This document shows, one piece after another, positions 48,926 through 60,665 of a stretch of 64,000 bases of DNA; positions within the stretch are counted from its first letter, which is position 1, and each line of letters begins with the position of its first letter. The notes under the pieces were generated by a model. The model was not told where the DNA came from, ran no database searches, and saw only the letters and a program-made list of their open reading frames with translations. The translations under genes were made by a program, and so were the position numbers. Origin of the DNA: Adiantum capillus-veneris (Eukaryota; Streptophyta; Polypodiopsida; Polypodiales; Pteridaceae); NCBI GenBank assembly GCA_014529385.2, contig CM043951.1, positions 112,410,969 to 112,474,968 of the forward strand, read 5' to 3'.

Positions 48926-49541
48926 ATCCAACACCTGTACAAGGGACACACATCATACACCTTGTCATGCATCCAGATTTGGTTCCCTCATATACTTCAC
49001 ATGCAGCCTCATCTTCCCAATCTCCAGTTTTCTACAAGAGTTTTGATGGATAGAGTGGATATTATACATTGACATGTGGTCATTATTATCATTTAGTTTG
49101 TCTTATTCATCTAATGCAAAATAGTAGTCGATGGGCAATCACAAAATAATCCACAAGGAATATATATTATGTTTGGCATGACAAACGAGTATAAATTCAA
49201 GCAAGCTCGCCAAGATATCCCTAGCACAATTAGAATTCTGTTTGGTGAGCAAGATGCTTCTTTAGAGAAACACAATTGAGATCGAAAAATTAGGTACTAT
49301 CACAAATATGAAGCATTGTAATTACTCAAAACACATTCAAATACAAGGTCATTTACAATGGTTTTTGACATTTACTCGTTCTACTCTCAAGCTATATTGA
49401 ATCTGTTGAGTTTTTATCTGGTTCTAAGTCTGAGTGTTGTGGTTCTCCTTCTATTATCAAATTCTCTTCTATTTCATCTACACTGCATTGAGATACACCA
49501 ACATTAACCTCTTCTTCATCTTCGTTTTGACAATCATACAA

Positions 49542-51590
49542 TCAGGTTGGCATTTCCTCCTCGTAGCTAGCACTTTTGATGTGATGCAATATCTTTTCGT
49601 TGCAAAACATGTACACTAATTTTTCTGCTCTGTCTACTAATAGTCTGTTGCGAATAGTGTTGTGAACGTACATGTACATACTCCAGTTTCTCTCTGAACT
49701 TGAGTTTTCTGCACATTGTGCGAGTACTTTCATTACAAGGGGACGTAAGGTAGAGTAATGCTCTCCATCATTCATCATCCACCACTTCCATACATGTTTC
49801 TCTTTTTCCATTACCTGTATAAAATCATTCACAAAAGGACCTTCTTTTCATCTAAATGCACGCATTTCTTTGATGCAATCAATTTGGTCCTGAACGTGGG
49901 AATAGAACGTGTTGACCACGTGATAGGAATCGCTTACTACCTCTGTAGTGGACATCAAATCTAAATTCCAATACTCTGGATTGAGCATGTAAGCAACACT
50001 ATGGAGTGGACTATGAGCGCTCTTCCACCTTCCATGAAAATAATTGGCCAAAATTTTTCGTTGTTTGCCAGAGAATGGTAATCACCACTCCTTCTCTACT
50101 ACAGACTCGTTCAGCTCTTCGTGATTTTCAAAACTCTGTTGAACTGGCCACCATGTCATCCACACTTTGCCCAAGTTTTTGGCACCCTTTGATCAAGATT
50201 GTGGATCGCGAACATAACGGGCATCATTACATGGTATGCATCCATTACACTCCTCTACCAAGCAGCCTTGTTTACCTTGCCACGTAGACATATAATTTTA
50301 TCTTTCACTTTTTCTTTCTGCCCAAGCTGCCATTCATCAAAGGCCGCGCAATTCAATGTGTCAATCACAGCACATTTATTATGGAGAAGTGATTCGAAGG
50401 TATAAAAGTGTGTGCAAAACCAAGTTTTAGTAGGAAGTTTGAAGATCACTGACATGCGCATCCTATACAAATCGAGCACTCTTTGTTGTCTTAAGATAAA
50501 TTTCACAACCTGACCTGCTGTGTCAATTATTTTGGTGAACCATGTGGTTTCTTCGGTAGTGTACCAATCTTTCAGCACCAAGTTTAAACTGTGCTTATTA
50601 TAACCATTGTCAAAAATGTGTGGAAAACACTTCTTTATTAATTTACTGGCATTTTTACAATTCTTTGCGTTGTCCATGACTACTTGAACGACGTGTTCAA
50701 CACCAATTTCTTTAATTACATTAATCAAGATCTCAGAAATGTATTTGCCACTTTGAATTGCACCAGAACTATCAATCACCTCTATAAATGTTTCTCCCCT
50801 TGGACAGAAAAACATCACATTGATCAGCGATCTTCTTTGAACATTTGACCAGTCATCACTCACAATCGTAGATGCTGAAAGCGAAATATTCCCCAGTATT
50901 ATTTTTCCAATACGCTCTTTGACTTCGACGTAACATTTGTCCAAGAAAACATTTCTTATCGTGTGATAAGAAGGAGCTAAAAATCCTGGACCAAACTCAC
51001 CAATTCTCTTACAAGTAGCCTTCCAATGATTGCTGTCTACCATGACCAAAGAACTTCTAGTAAAGAATAATGCTTTGGCGAGTGTAGTTGGTGCTTCTTG
51101 TAGAGACTGCACTCAAAAGCTCTGATGTAATGATTTTTGACGCATTTCACTAAGTCCACCTTCATTGTGACGCTTAAAAGGAACACTGCCTGGAATTTTC
51201 TCTTCTTGTGCAGGTTGTCCTCCAAGGTTAGTTGGGGTCACTACAGGATTTGCAGAGTTAATATTTGGCTCTGAGAAATCTTGACTCGAAGCCACAGAGC
51301 TATATATCTGTTGTCTCTTGCCACCCTTTTTGGGGAGCTCTTCTCTCAAACGCTTTGCAGCTCTGCAGGTGCCCGAGGATGCTCACATTTCTTACAAATC
51401 TTTGTAAAGCTACCCAGAAAATGATCCCTAATACGTGGTGCACCGCCTGATTTTGTTGTGTGACAAAATTTACATTGCCACTCCATATATCGGCCGCATA
51501 TGTTGTGATCATAATCTCACTCTTTGCCATGAGTTTTTTTATTCTTTGGCTTCTTTGGACCACTTGTGCCTACATTTTGCTCCATTGCTT
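49542..51590 (-). pseudogene. hAT-superfamily transposase pseudogene
   Basis: In order on the minus strand there is first a BED-type zinc finger (WQCKFCHTTKSGGAPRIRDH, near 51490-51400, in a different frame from the ORF over it). A linker frame 51349-51116 follows. The DUF659-type catalytic region (51112-50255) has STIVSDDWSN (first Asp), VVMDNAKNCKNASKLI (second Asp), PSYHTIRN and the wide insertion region. The C-terminal part follows: ANYFHGRWKSAHSPLHSVAY, then the dimerisation segment CAENSSSERNWS (Glu present). A TGA at 51113-51115 and several frame changes break it. I could not fix the TIRs or 8-bp TSD. Confidence 0.88.
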
Positions 51591-51599
51591 TTAAATTAA

Positions 51600-52560
51600 A
51601 AATGAAGGCAAAAGAACCAAATGTTCAATTTTTGAAACTTTTTTCTTATTCTCAATATATATTTAGATTTAAAAACCATTCAATATGAAAGTAACCATGA
51701 TGCACAATATGAGATTTTCAATGCACATATCGATCACCTATATTGTGAGCAACCATACACATTGCAATGCAGTCTATGCATGGAATAATAACAAGAACAA
51801 TGCTATGAATCTCTCTATGCAATTATTATTATAATTATTATTTATATGTCTACTTTGATTTTCAAACAATAAGACACATCTAATTTCAATTGCTACAAAA
51901 AAACAAATGAAAGCAATAAAATATATGATTGATCATTTCATGCACTAATAATCTGTCATAATACATAACGCACTCTCTGTATAAACCAATGCATGAACTA
52001 ACGCAAGTAAATCTTCAATATAATCACTGAATTGAGGACTACTTGTACCCAGTGAAGGATTGTAGCCCACCCATGCAACCAATTCAATATATAAAAGCTA
52101 TTTTAACCCAATTAACGATTATAGCTCTTATGTTGCGGAGTGAAAAGTGTAAATCAACTCAAATGCAAGACTTCAAGGATCTTTATATGCCTGGTACACT
52201 AGTATAGGACATTTGAACCTTGACTATCGAATCTTCATTTACATATGCTCATCTTCTAAGACCAATTACAGTCCTCATTTGGACCAATGGATTCTTTGCA
52301 ATGAGCATGACTCTGCAGCTTTTCAGTTGTTTTGGTTTTGTACCTTTATGTCGGTAAACGAAAAAAACATTAGAAGTAGTTACCGAATTAAGAATCACGT
52401 TTGGCCCAAAAATAGGACCTCTGACTCTGTAACCTTAGGTCAGTTCACAAGGAGAAGACTATACTTGGCACTCGGATACACTCCCCAAGGAAATGCCTAG
52501 CTAAAAGACCGCGGTTAGCACACTGTTTACTATATATAATTATTCTCACCAAGCTTTTTT
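51600..52560. other. No gene seen
   Basis: AT-rich DNA upstream of the hAT transposase. The open frame 52213-52500 has no recognisable motif. Confidence 0.5.
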
Positions 52561-52567
52561 ATTTTTC

Positions 52568-52650
52568 CGATGGGCCTGCCCCGCGAAAATGAAAAAGCCA
52601 GGCGGGCCCCGCAGAAAAAAATGGGAAACCCGGAGGGCTAACCGGCTCTA
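52568..52650. repeat. GC-rich inverted words, possible hAT terminal region
   Basis: A sharp GC-rich island with GGGCCTGCCCCGCG and GGCGGGCCCCGC, then GGGAAACCCGGAGGG and CCGGCTCTATAGG. Repeated CGGGTTTCCC-like words are common near hAT ends, and the hAT transposase starts about 1 kb to the left. No matching end was found on the other side. Confidence 0.3.
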
Positions 52651-52749
52651 TAGGTTTTTGCAGGTCATAATCAAAGTCACATTAACAATTAACATGATCA
52701 CGTGATTTTTTTATATAAATACTAAAGTTATTGACGTAATCACTCGATC

Positions 52750-53070
52750 GTGATTACGTTAATGAAATCTTTGGTCTTATCGATCATATTGCTCGAGCAT
52801 TCGAAATTCTGGTAGTCTTGTTCTCCATATTGAAAGCATAATCCAAAAGCTTTGATTTCTTCAATCCACGCCTTTAAATCGTTGCAGGTCTTCCATATGC
52901 CATCAAACACATTGAGCTTAGCTTTCTTGAAGACCTATTTCACTACCGCTTCTCCCGCATCAAAGTCCTCGTCATCGTCATCGATATTTTTTTTGCTTTT
53001 GTCCTTTGGTCATTTACCTGCACTTTTATCTTCTTCTTTCTTCAATTGTTTCTCGTATCCTTTCATCAAC
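52750..53070 (-). pseudogene. gag-like N-terminal fragment
   Basis: On the minus strand a Met at about 53070 begins a Lys/Asp-rich segment (KEEDKSAG... IDDDDEDFDAGEAVVK). Then, after a TAG, comes AKLNVFDGIWKTCNDLKAWI, resembling the FxG...xxAWI start of retroelement gag. Only about 100 codons remain. It abuts LTR-like DNA at 53068-53260. Confidence 0.4.
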
Positions 53071-53267
53071 GTTGGAGAGGGGGAATTGGGGAACATGTCC
53101 GATACAACAACAAAGGCCTCTCTATAGCTCAGGGTATCCACATCACCCCTATCCTCTCAAAAAAGACCTTCAAAAACACATTTCTCACTAGGAGACCACG
53201 CCTCCTCCTTTTTCAATGCCTACACACTCCACAAGTCCACCAAACAACGCACACCTATTGCCACGAT
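53068..53267 (-). repeat. LTR-like fragment, target of the CACTA insertion
   Basis: Matches 38250-38490 (for example CACCCCTATCCTCT and TTTTCAATGCCTACACAC versus the counterpart). The match stops at the CACTA left terminus, so the transposon inserted into this repeat. Confidence 0.55.
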
Positions 53268-53430
53268 CACTATGAGAGATCGTGGCGTTTATGGCGGGCC
53301 ATTACCGCAAAACAAGAGAGAGGAATTCAAAATAAGGAGAAAGAAACCCTTTTGATGTTCAAGCGTGATTTTACCGCAGATATTACCGCGTGCATTTCCG
53401 TGCAAATGCCAGTGTTCATTACCGCTAAAG
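53268..53430. repeat. CACTA left terminus and subterminal motif cluster
   Basis: After the CACTAT end the motif GCGGTAA lies in reverse (ATTACCGC, TTACCGC) at 53301, 53371, 53382 and 53418. Such spaced short repeats are where TNPA binds in En/Spm; by analogy these are likely transposase-binding sites. Confidence 0.75.
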
Positions 53431-53757
53431 CCATAGACCCCCTTCCCCCTCTCCCTCTCCCGCGGGTTTCCATTTAAATCCAATACAACTCAAAATGTAT
53501 TTACACACTACAACTCCTACACTCTCTAGAATGCTTGCTCACTTCACTTAATCTCTCTTTCACTCTAAAAATTCTATACATAAATCATTGAACTCACAAC
53601 AAAACCATTACAAATACTATTCATAAGCACATAACGAAACATTTGCAAATTAATCATATACTACACCAAGTGAAAGAATGGAGAGTTTTATTAATTCTCA
53701 TCTTGTATAAGATCTCTACAAGCACTAGGATCCATATTTAGACCCATAGTATTCAAA

Positions 53758-56276
53758 TCAATAAACAAGTTTAGAGATTCTTCCTGTAGAATCACCATCA
53801 CTTTCTCCCTCTATCTCCTCCTCAAGATGACTATTTGCAAGGCTTGGCTGACCTTCTTCAACTTCTACTCCATCTTCCTCTACATCTTGTGGTGATGGTA
53901 TGATGGGATCAATTACTGGCTCAATGTCCGTCTCTGCAAAGATAGATCTACCTTGCGGCGTGACTGGAATGACATACCAAAGTCTTCTTTGATATATACA
54001 TGGCACATAAAAGACCTGTACGTCACACACAAAGAATAAGCTGATATACATATATTAAATTTTTAATTTAAGTTAATTGCAAATAGCCTAAATTACCTGC
54101 TCGTAACTACTAGGATACACCAAGTTGTCAATTTTTCCCCGATAGAATTGGATGGAATCCACCATAATGAGCCCATTTTCATGTCTTTTTACCTCAGCCA
54201 CAAACCATCGGCACTCAAAGAGGAATTTGTGAAAAGATCTGAAATCCACTTTGATTATTCTCTCTATAGTACCACAATATCTGACCTCATTTGTTGTTGT
54301 GTCAAAGTTTCCCATCACACCACAATCATTAGTGGTCCGACACTCATCTATCTTGCGGGTGCGAAAATGTCGGCCTTCGGACCAAATGGAGTTGAAAATG
54401 AGACCCTACAATCACAATGCATAAGAGGTTACATCGCATTTCATTAAGTGATTTGCATAAATGCATACATAACATATACACACTCACCTTGTGCAAGCAT
54501 CCTCGCGCATACTCCCATTCTTTAGGGATTATTTGTTCTCCTTGTTCTTTGGCATTGGTCATGGCATTATGGATCCACTCTACTTGAATCAAATCAGGAT
54601 ATTTTGCAATCTCTTTAGGAAAAGGAGGTGCACGTCTACCTCCATGGGACCTCTTCCATGCATCTCTATCCCTTTCTCTAGCTGCGCGGGCTTCCAAGTA
54701 CATATTGACCCATTTGGTCATGCTAGTGGCATTGAGTAAAGAGTAGTTGTTGACTATGGCATGAAACTCTCTATCCATAACCAAGAGTGATCCTTTTCCA
54801 CTGGGAATGGTTGAGTGCTTCGCAGGATCCTCTTCTTCACTCCACAGACGAGGCAATGATGGATCCACTGTGATGAGATACTGTGAGACACACACAAATG
54901 CCTCTTGCACCACCCAACCTTCTGCCATGCGCTCTTGAAAACATTAAAACCACATATTTTTATTAGTAACTCCATAGCGTTGATGGGGGATTTTCACAAG
55001 CCAAGCTCCCATACCCCTCTTCTCTCGTCCCCACCCCATGAAAACCCCCTCTTAGGGAGGGAGTGATAAAAGGCATTGAAAAAAGTAAGAAAAAAATAAA
55101 GTATGATTATGTAAATATATGAGAAAGGTAAAATAGGCCACCTCATGCTTGCGGGGCAGCCCATCCCCACCTTGCCTCCTTTTTCTTCACTGTTGCCCCG
55201 CTATGTGTCCCTTTTCCTCTCCTCCACTCAAAAGGTCAACCCCCTCTCTCTTCCCCTTGTCCTTTCTGCTTTTTCTCTCCCCTCAAGCTACCCCACCTCT
55301 CACCAATAATGCATTCTAACTCACCAATAATGGACCCTAAATCACATGCAACTTATCCTATCTTCCAAAATAGTATACCCCACCCCCCCTTTCTCTCTCC
55401 TATCATATCCCATGACCCAAATACCCCCCTCTCTCTCTAAAGGGCGCCATGTCTCTTGTATTGTAGCTAAATAACCTCCCCCCCACACACACACACTCAG
55501 TTTCACTGAAAAAGGTGCCCACATACCCATCCCCACCCGATGGTTACCTGATTTTTCTTGTGTTCACACACATCTGCACACAGATTCACCTCTGAACACA
55601 CTCCCCTCTCTCCCCTCTTGTAATTACTTTATTCTCCATGTCACCTCTCACTTTTTTTCATCAACCCATCTCTCTCTCTTAGTCTCTCTCTCATGAGACT
55701 GCTATTCTGGCACATATACACACAGCTAGACAAGTGGGGCCCACAGTCACATGGCCTATGTAGATAATGATTTCTTCATTTCTAAATTCTAGAATTTCTC
55801 CCTCCTCCTCCCCTATATAAAGAGGGGTCACCATCACACTGCACACACAGACAACATCACCAAAGAGTACACTATGCACTGTGTGTGCCTAGTGCACACA
55901 CACACACCCACACCATCACCATCACCGCAATCACCATGCTCGTACCTCTACATCCTTGGGCAATGGAAGATGAAGGGCAGCTAAATGAAGGATGATGTCC
56001 ATAACCCTCATGCGAGTCTTCACCATCAGCTCCCACCTATCATCCATGTGCTCTACCACTCTCTCCCTTCTCTTTCCCCTATCCTATGCCCCCCCCATTT
56101 CATCGCCTTATTCTCTAAATAAAGCTTGAGGTTTTGTGAGTATGTTTTCTTGCAATGTTTTGCCCATGTGAGGTGTGCAGAATCGCCACCTAGTCTTGTG
56201 TTTGGAGTGAGCTCGTGTATGTGTGAAGGGTGTGCGGATTCGTCATCCTTCTGTGGTGCCTAAGTACTAAGCCGCT

Positions 56277-56337
<61 letters not shown>

Positions 56338-58975
56338 TGATCTCATTCCCCTTCCTCTTCATCATTACTCCCAAGCATCCATCTCTCTTGGATGAGAACT
56401 TTGTTATGGTGGTGTGTTGTTTGCGTCCTAGCCGCTCAAGCTAGGTGGTGCCCCCTGTTTGCTTTACCATGACAAGCTCGAGGTGCTCCATTCGGTCCTC
56501 AGTGTTTTAGAGGCCGTCGGGGGTTCGGGGTTCGCTTTGCTCCCGTCAGCGTATAAATGCTATCTATATTGTATTGATTTTGCATACCTCCGGTTGTGAC
56601 CCCAATCTAACAAAATCCTTTAAAGTTTTCAAGAATCTCTCCAAGAAGAACATCCATCTAGAAGAACATGATATAGTACTTGAAAAAAACCCATTACCTC
56701 ACAATCTCACCCACTTTGAATATTGCACCCTTCACCTTAGTGTCCCCATAACCACTAATAGTTATGGGAAGTACAAACTACAAACAATAAAGCATCTTAG
56801 TGAATGTCAACCTATATATAAGGACACATAGACACCACAAACTGTTCTACTCTTACCTGAAGGATTTTATGCCAATCATGGGATTTCAATCCATACAATT
56901 GAGTGGAGCCACCCTTTTTGGTTTTTGTGAAAGCACCTTTGAGTGACCGCATATATCCCATTGGAGTTCTGATGGATGCAATAACTTGCTTTGTCCGCTC
57001 TTGGTCTACCTTTCACATTATCCACGGTGCTTTTGGGAGAATCATCTTTCCCCGCTCCCCCATACGGGGCATGGCTGAAGGGGGGAGACGTCTCATGGCT
57101 CTTAAATCTTCCCTAGCACCCAATGAATCCTTCTTGCCAAGTATGTGATCCCAGATAGCTTGCCCAACATTTTTGAATACATGCATAGGGTCCAATAAGT
57201 GCTGAATTTTCAACGAAGCCCAATAGGAGAGCGACAAGAAGATTGAGTACCTCGACATACCCTTTGGCAACCCATTGGGAGGCGGTGAGGTACCATGATG
57301 CTCCTCCCAATGCTTCACCCAATCAGCCAAGTTCCAATGGAACGTCTGCACTCCATTGATAGGGGGAGCATATCTATGATGTGAAGGAGGTAGGAAGCGA
57401 TGGTTGTTGGGATAGGTCACCTTCCCAAGAAGAGGAGGTCTCTTTGTCACAAGGGAAGGGCCACAAGTGGGACACGCACTATGTCCAGATGTTGCCAATC
57501 CTGCCAAGAGATAAACAAAGGTTACACATGAGATGATAAACCTAAAGCAAAGAGTACAATTAACATGTGCATACTGACTAGATACCTCTCCAAATCCTGG
57601 GTAATCACGCATGGTCCACATGAGGATGCACTTGATGACGGCTTTGCGGTCTCGTGGTGGCCGTGAAATGTCAATGATATCTATGCCTCACCATAGTTCT
57701 TGAAGCTCATCAATAAGAGACTGCACATATACATCCATGTTTTTTACCTTGTGCTTTCCTGGAATGAGAAGTGATAGTAAAATGTTTCCCTTTTTTGTTG
57801 CCTCCCAAGGAGGAAATTATTGTAGTTTACAACCACCAGCGGCCAAGTGCTCAATGAAGTAGAGTGGTGCCCAAATGGATTCACTCCATCACTAGCTAAC
57901 CCAATCCTCAAGTGACGAGGCTCATCCATGAACTCTGGCCATGTGTCCTCTATGTGCTTCCACGCTGGTGAGTTAGTTGGCACTCTCATAATATCATCTG
58001 TGAAGCGATTTTTTGCATGCCAACTCAAAAGCTCGCTCGTACCCTCCAATCTAAACATGTGTTGGATGCGAGGTATGAGTGGAAAATGCCTCAGAACTTT
58101 ATGTGGAATTCTGTTGCTCTGCATTCCTTCTTTGAACCTAGGCTCCCCGCACGATGTACATGTGTCGCAATCGGCATGCTCATTACGAAAGAGCACACAG
58201 TCGTTCACGCAAGCATGAATGCGATCATAATCCATCCCTAATGCAGCCACCACTTCGCATGCTTTTCGTCTATTCTCTGGCATGTGATTGCCAGCTGGCA
58301 ACATCTTTCCTAGCAACCTATCACAAGAAGAAAGTACATTAGAAGCTAATTTATGCACTCCACAAGCATCCTTCACAATCTGTATACATACCTCAAAAGT
58401 GCGTCGACACTAGCATTGCTCCATCCAAACATCGCCTGAAGGTTAAGGACTTCGAGAGATGCCCTTAAAATGGAGTAAGAGCATCTATCATATAGTGCGG
58501 TGTGTGCCGAATCGAGTAGCTCACTCCTCATTCTTTCGAAAGCTTCTTCGCATGCACACTCTAGTTCATGCTCCTCCTCTCGTGCAAGGAGATCCTCAAC
58601 CATTCTATGCAAATGGTCGTCTTCTGTGGTCACTCATAGAGGGAGCAGCAGTTGGTTGATTTGATGTGCTTCCTTCCTCTCTAATGGATTCTTGGCGCAT
58701 GCGCTCTTCCACCCTCCTTTCCCCTCCTCCACCAACCACACGCCAATGAGGGGTGATGCCAATAGCTGCTACAATTCGTGGATCATTTGTTTCCATCCGT
58801 GCATGCTTGCGAGGATCGTCCCATAGTCCATAATCTTCTACATGGCTCACGCATATCCGTCGAAGTCGAGCAATGGCGCATTTGCACCGCACGCATGGGC
58901 ATGGTAATCGCTCGGCCAACCACCGTGATCTATCCGGTTCAGTGGACGGGCCCAACTCATCCCAAGCAACCTACA
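53758..58975 (-). pseudogene. TNP2-type CACTA transposase gene (Transposase_21), broken
   Basis: Exons inferred from frames and GT-AG sites: about 58972-58392, 58317-57579, 57500-56857, [missing exon], about 54933-54488, 54405-54097, 54015-53758. Exon 1 has a Transpos_assoc-like CPCVRCKC motif. Exon 2 carries CVLFRNEHADCDTCTSCGEP and GLASDGVNPFG, diagnostic of TNP2. Exon 3 has ATSGHSACPTCGPS and LDPMHVFKNV. The last exons carry the DUF4216-type FECRWFVAEVKRHENGL. Damage: frameshifts near 58633 and 57820, TGA stops near 57693 and at 57013, and the DUF4218 exon is absent between 56857 and 54933. The product would bind and cut the CACTA ends. Confidence 0.9.
54981..56548 (+). mobile_element. Probable solo LTR inside a TNP2 intron
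   Basis: It begins TGATGGGGG and ends CTCCCGTCA, inverted-repeat-like LTR termini. The bases GCGT flank both ends (54977-54980, 56549-56552; AGCGT if the terminal A is shared). A TATATAAAG box lies at 55813 in a C/T-rich context and a CT tract at 56280-56333. Without it the flanks join as continuous AT-rich intron. No second LTR or internal domain is present. Confidence 0.62.
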
Positions 58976-59300
58976 TTAATAAATTACATACACTAATTAA
59001 AATCAAATTACCAAAAAATAGGGGCACAAATATATCAATAAAATGTAAAAATTAAACTTTTAGGTAAAAATGTCATTTTTAAAGTACTAAGAATACTTTC
59101 ATTTTATATATATTCTATAAAAAACATAGTACTAATAGATTTTGAGGATCAATAGTAATAATGTCAGAACGTGGCCATCTGTGTGTATGGCTCGAAATTG
59201 TGCCGCAGTAATAGAGGCGGAAATGAACGCGGTAATGCAGGCGGTAGATATCGCGGTAATATGCGCGGAAATTCAATTTTCAATTTTTTTTATAAATGGG
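58976..59300. promoter_or_regulatory. Shared divergent control region of the two CACTA genes
   Basis: Between the first recognisable TNP2 exon and the plus-strand TATA box lie GCAGTAAT (59205), GCGGTAAT (59229), GCGGTAGA (59241) and GCGGTAAT (59253), the same motif as in the element's two ends. TATAAAT sits at 59291-59297. A bidirectional promoter bound by the element's own protein is the simplest reading. Confidence 0.6.
59291..59297 (+). promoter_or_regulatory. TATA box of the plus-strand CACTA gene
   Basis: TATAAAT follows a T-run and lies about 30 bases upstream of a leader with no ATG, itself ending in a good splice donor at 59468. Confidence 0.6.
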
Positions 59301-59645
59301 GACACCTGCTTGCCCCGCGAAGTTCAAAGCCCTAAAATTTGAATTTCATCATCTTCTCCATAGAAGCCGAGAGCGCGAACCTCACAACCTTGCGTACTCT
59401 CCACCATCTCTACTTTTCCACTCTCCTACACTCTTCTACCCTCTCCCAACAAGCTCTTCAATTCCATGTAAGTTTTGTTGTTATGTTTTTTGATTTTTTC
59501 ACACGCATACACACATGCATATACACACACTAATTAGTGCATGTGTTCTTTACACACTAATCACTGCATGTGTTCTTTACACACACTAATTAGTGTAAGT
59601 AAAGACACACCAAAACCTAAATTAGTTACTTGCAAAATTTAAAGT

Positions 59646-59705
59646 TGTTAAATTTGTCAAATTTGTTAAATTTGTCAAATTTGTTAAATTTATTACTTGC
59701 AAAAC
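59646..59705 (+). repeat. Short AAATTTGT-type tandem repeat
   Basis: The 18-bp phrase TGTTAAATTTGTCAAATT repeats about three times just before the palindromic array. Confidence 0.8.
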
Positions 59706-59730
59706 TTAATATGTTAAATTGGGGTTTGGC

Positions 59731-60665
59731 CATGCACACACTAATTAGTGTGTGATTAGTGTGTGCATTGGACAATGTGATTGGTCAATGCACACACTAA
59801 TTAGTGTGTGATTAGTGTGTGCATTGGTCAATGGGATTGGCCAATGCACACACTAATTAGTTTGTGATTAGTGTGTGCATTGGCCAATGTGATTGGTCAA
59901 TGCACACACTAATTAGTTTGGGATTAGTGTGTGCATTGGTCAATGGCATTGGCCAATGCACACACTAATTAGTGTGTGCATTGGCCAATGTGATTGGTCA
60001 ATGCACAGACTAATTAGGGTGTGATTAGTGTGTGCATTGGCCAATGTGATTGGTCAATGCACACACTAATTAGTTTGGGATTAGTGTGTGCATTGGCCAA
60101 TGTGATTGGTCAATGCACACACTAATTAGGCTATGATTAGTGTGTGCATTGGCCAATGTGATTGGTCAACGCACACACTAATTAGTTTGGGATTAGTGTG
60201 TGCATTGGTCAATGGCATTGGCCAATGCACACACTAATTAATGTGTGCATTGGCCAATGTGATTGGTCAATGCGCACAATAATTAGGGTGTGATTAGTGT
60301 GTGCATTGGCCAATGTGATTGGTCAATGCACACACTAATTAGTTTGGGATTAGTGTGTGCATTGGCCAATGTGCTTGGTCAATGCATACACTAATTAGTT
60401 TTTGATTAGTGCGTGCATTGGCCAATGTGATTAGTCAATGTACACACTAATTAGTGTGTGCATTGGTCAATGGGATTGGACAATGCATACACTAATTAGT
60501 GTGTGCATTGGCCAATGTGATTGGCCAATGCACACACTAATTATTGTATGTTAACACAAACTAATTAGTGTGTGCACAAGCCAATGCACACACTAATTAG
60601 TGTATGTTAACACACACTAATTAGTGTGTGCACAAAGCAATGCACACACTAATTAGTGTATGTTA
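59731..60665. repeat. Palindromic minisatellite in the plus gene's first intron
   Basis: Units of about 56 bp combine two palindromes, CACACACTAATTAGTGTGTG and CATTGGCCAATG, with GTGATTGGTCAATG. Anchors include 59777, 59889, 59990, 60046, 60102 and 60159; about fifteen units in all. Each carries one or two ATTGG/CCAAT cores. The array can fold on itself in many registers and reads much the same on both strands. Confidence 0.9.

Noticed and set aside
49000-52650. TIRs and 8-bp duplication for the hAT element
   Set aside because: A GC-rich possible end is seen at 52.57-52.65 kb, but no matching inverted end was found near 49 kb.
57113-58659. Open frames on the plus strand opposite the TNP2 exons
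   Set aside because: Shadows of the minus-strand transposase, whose motifs and splice sites are clear.
59731-60665. CRISPR-like regular repeats
   Set aside because: The spacers are themselves repeated and palindromic; units are contiguous minisatellite in a plant transposon intron, and no cas genes exist here.
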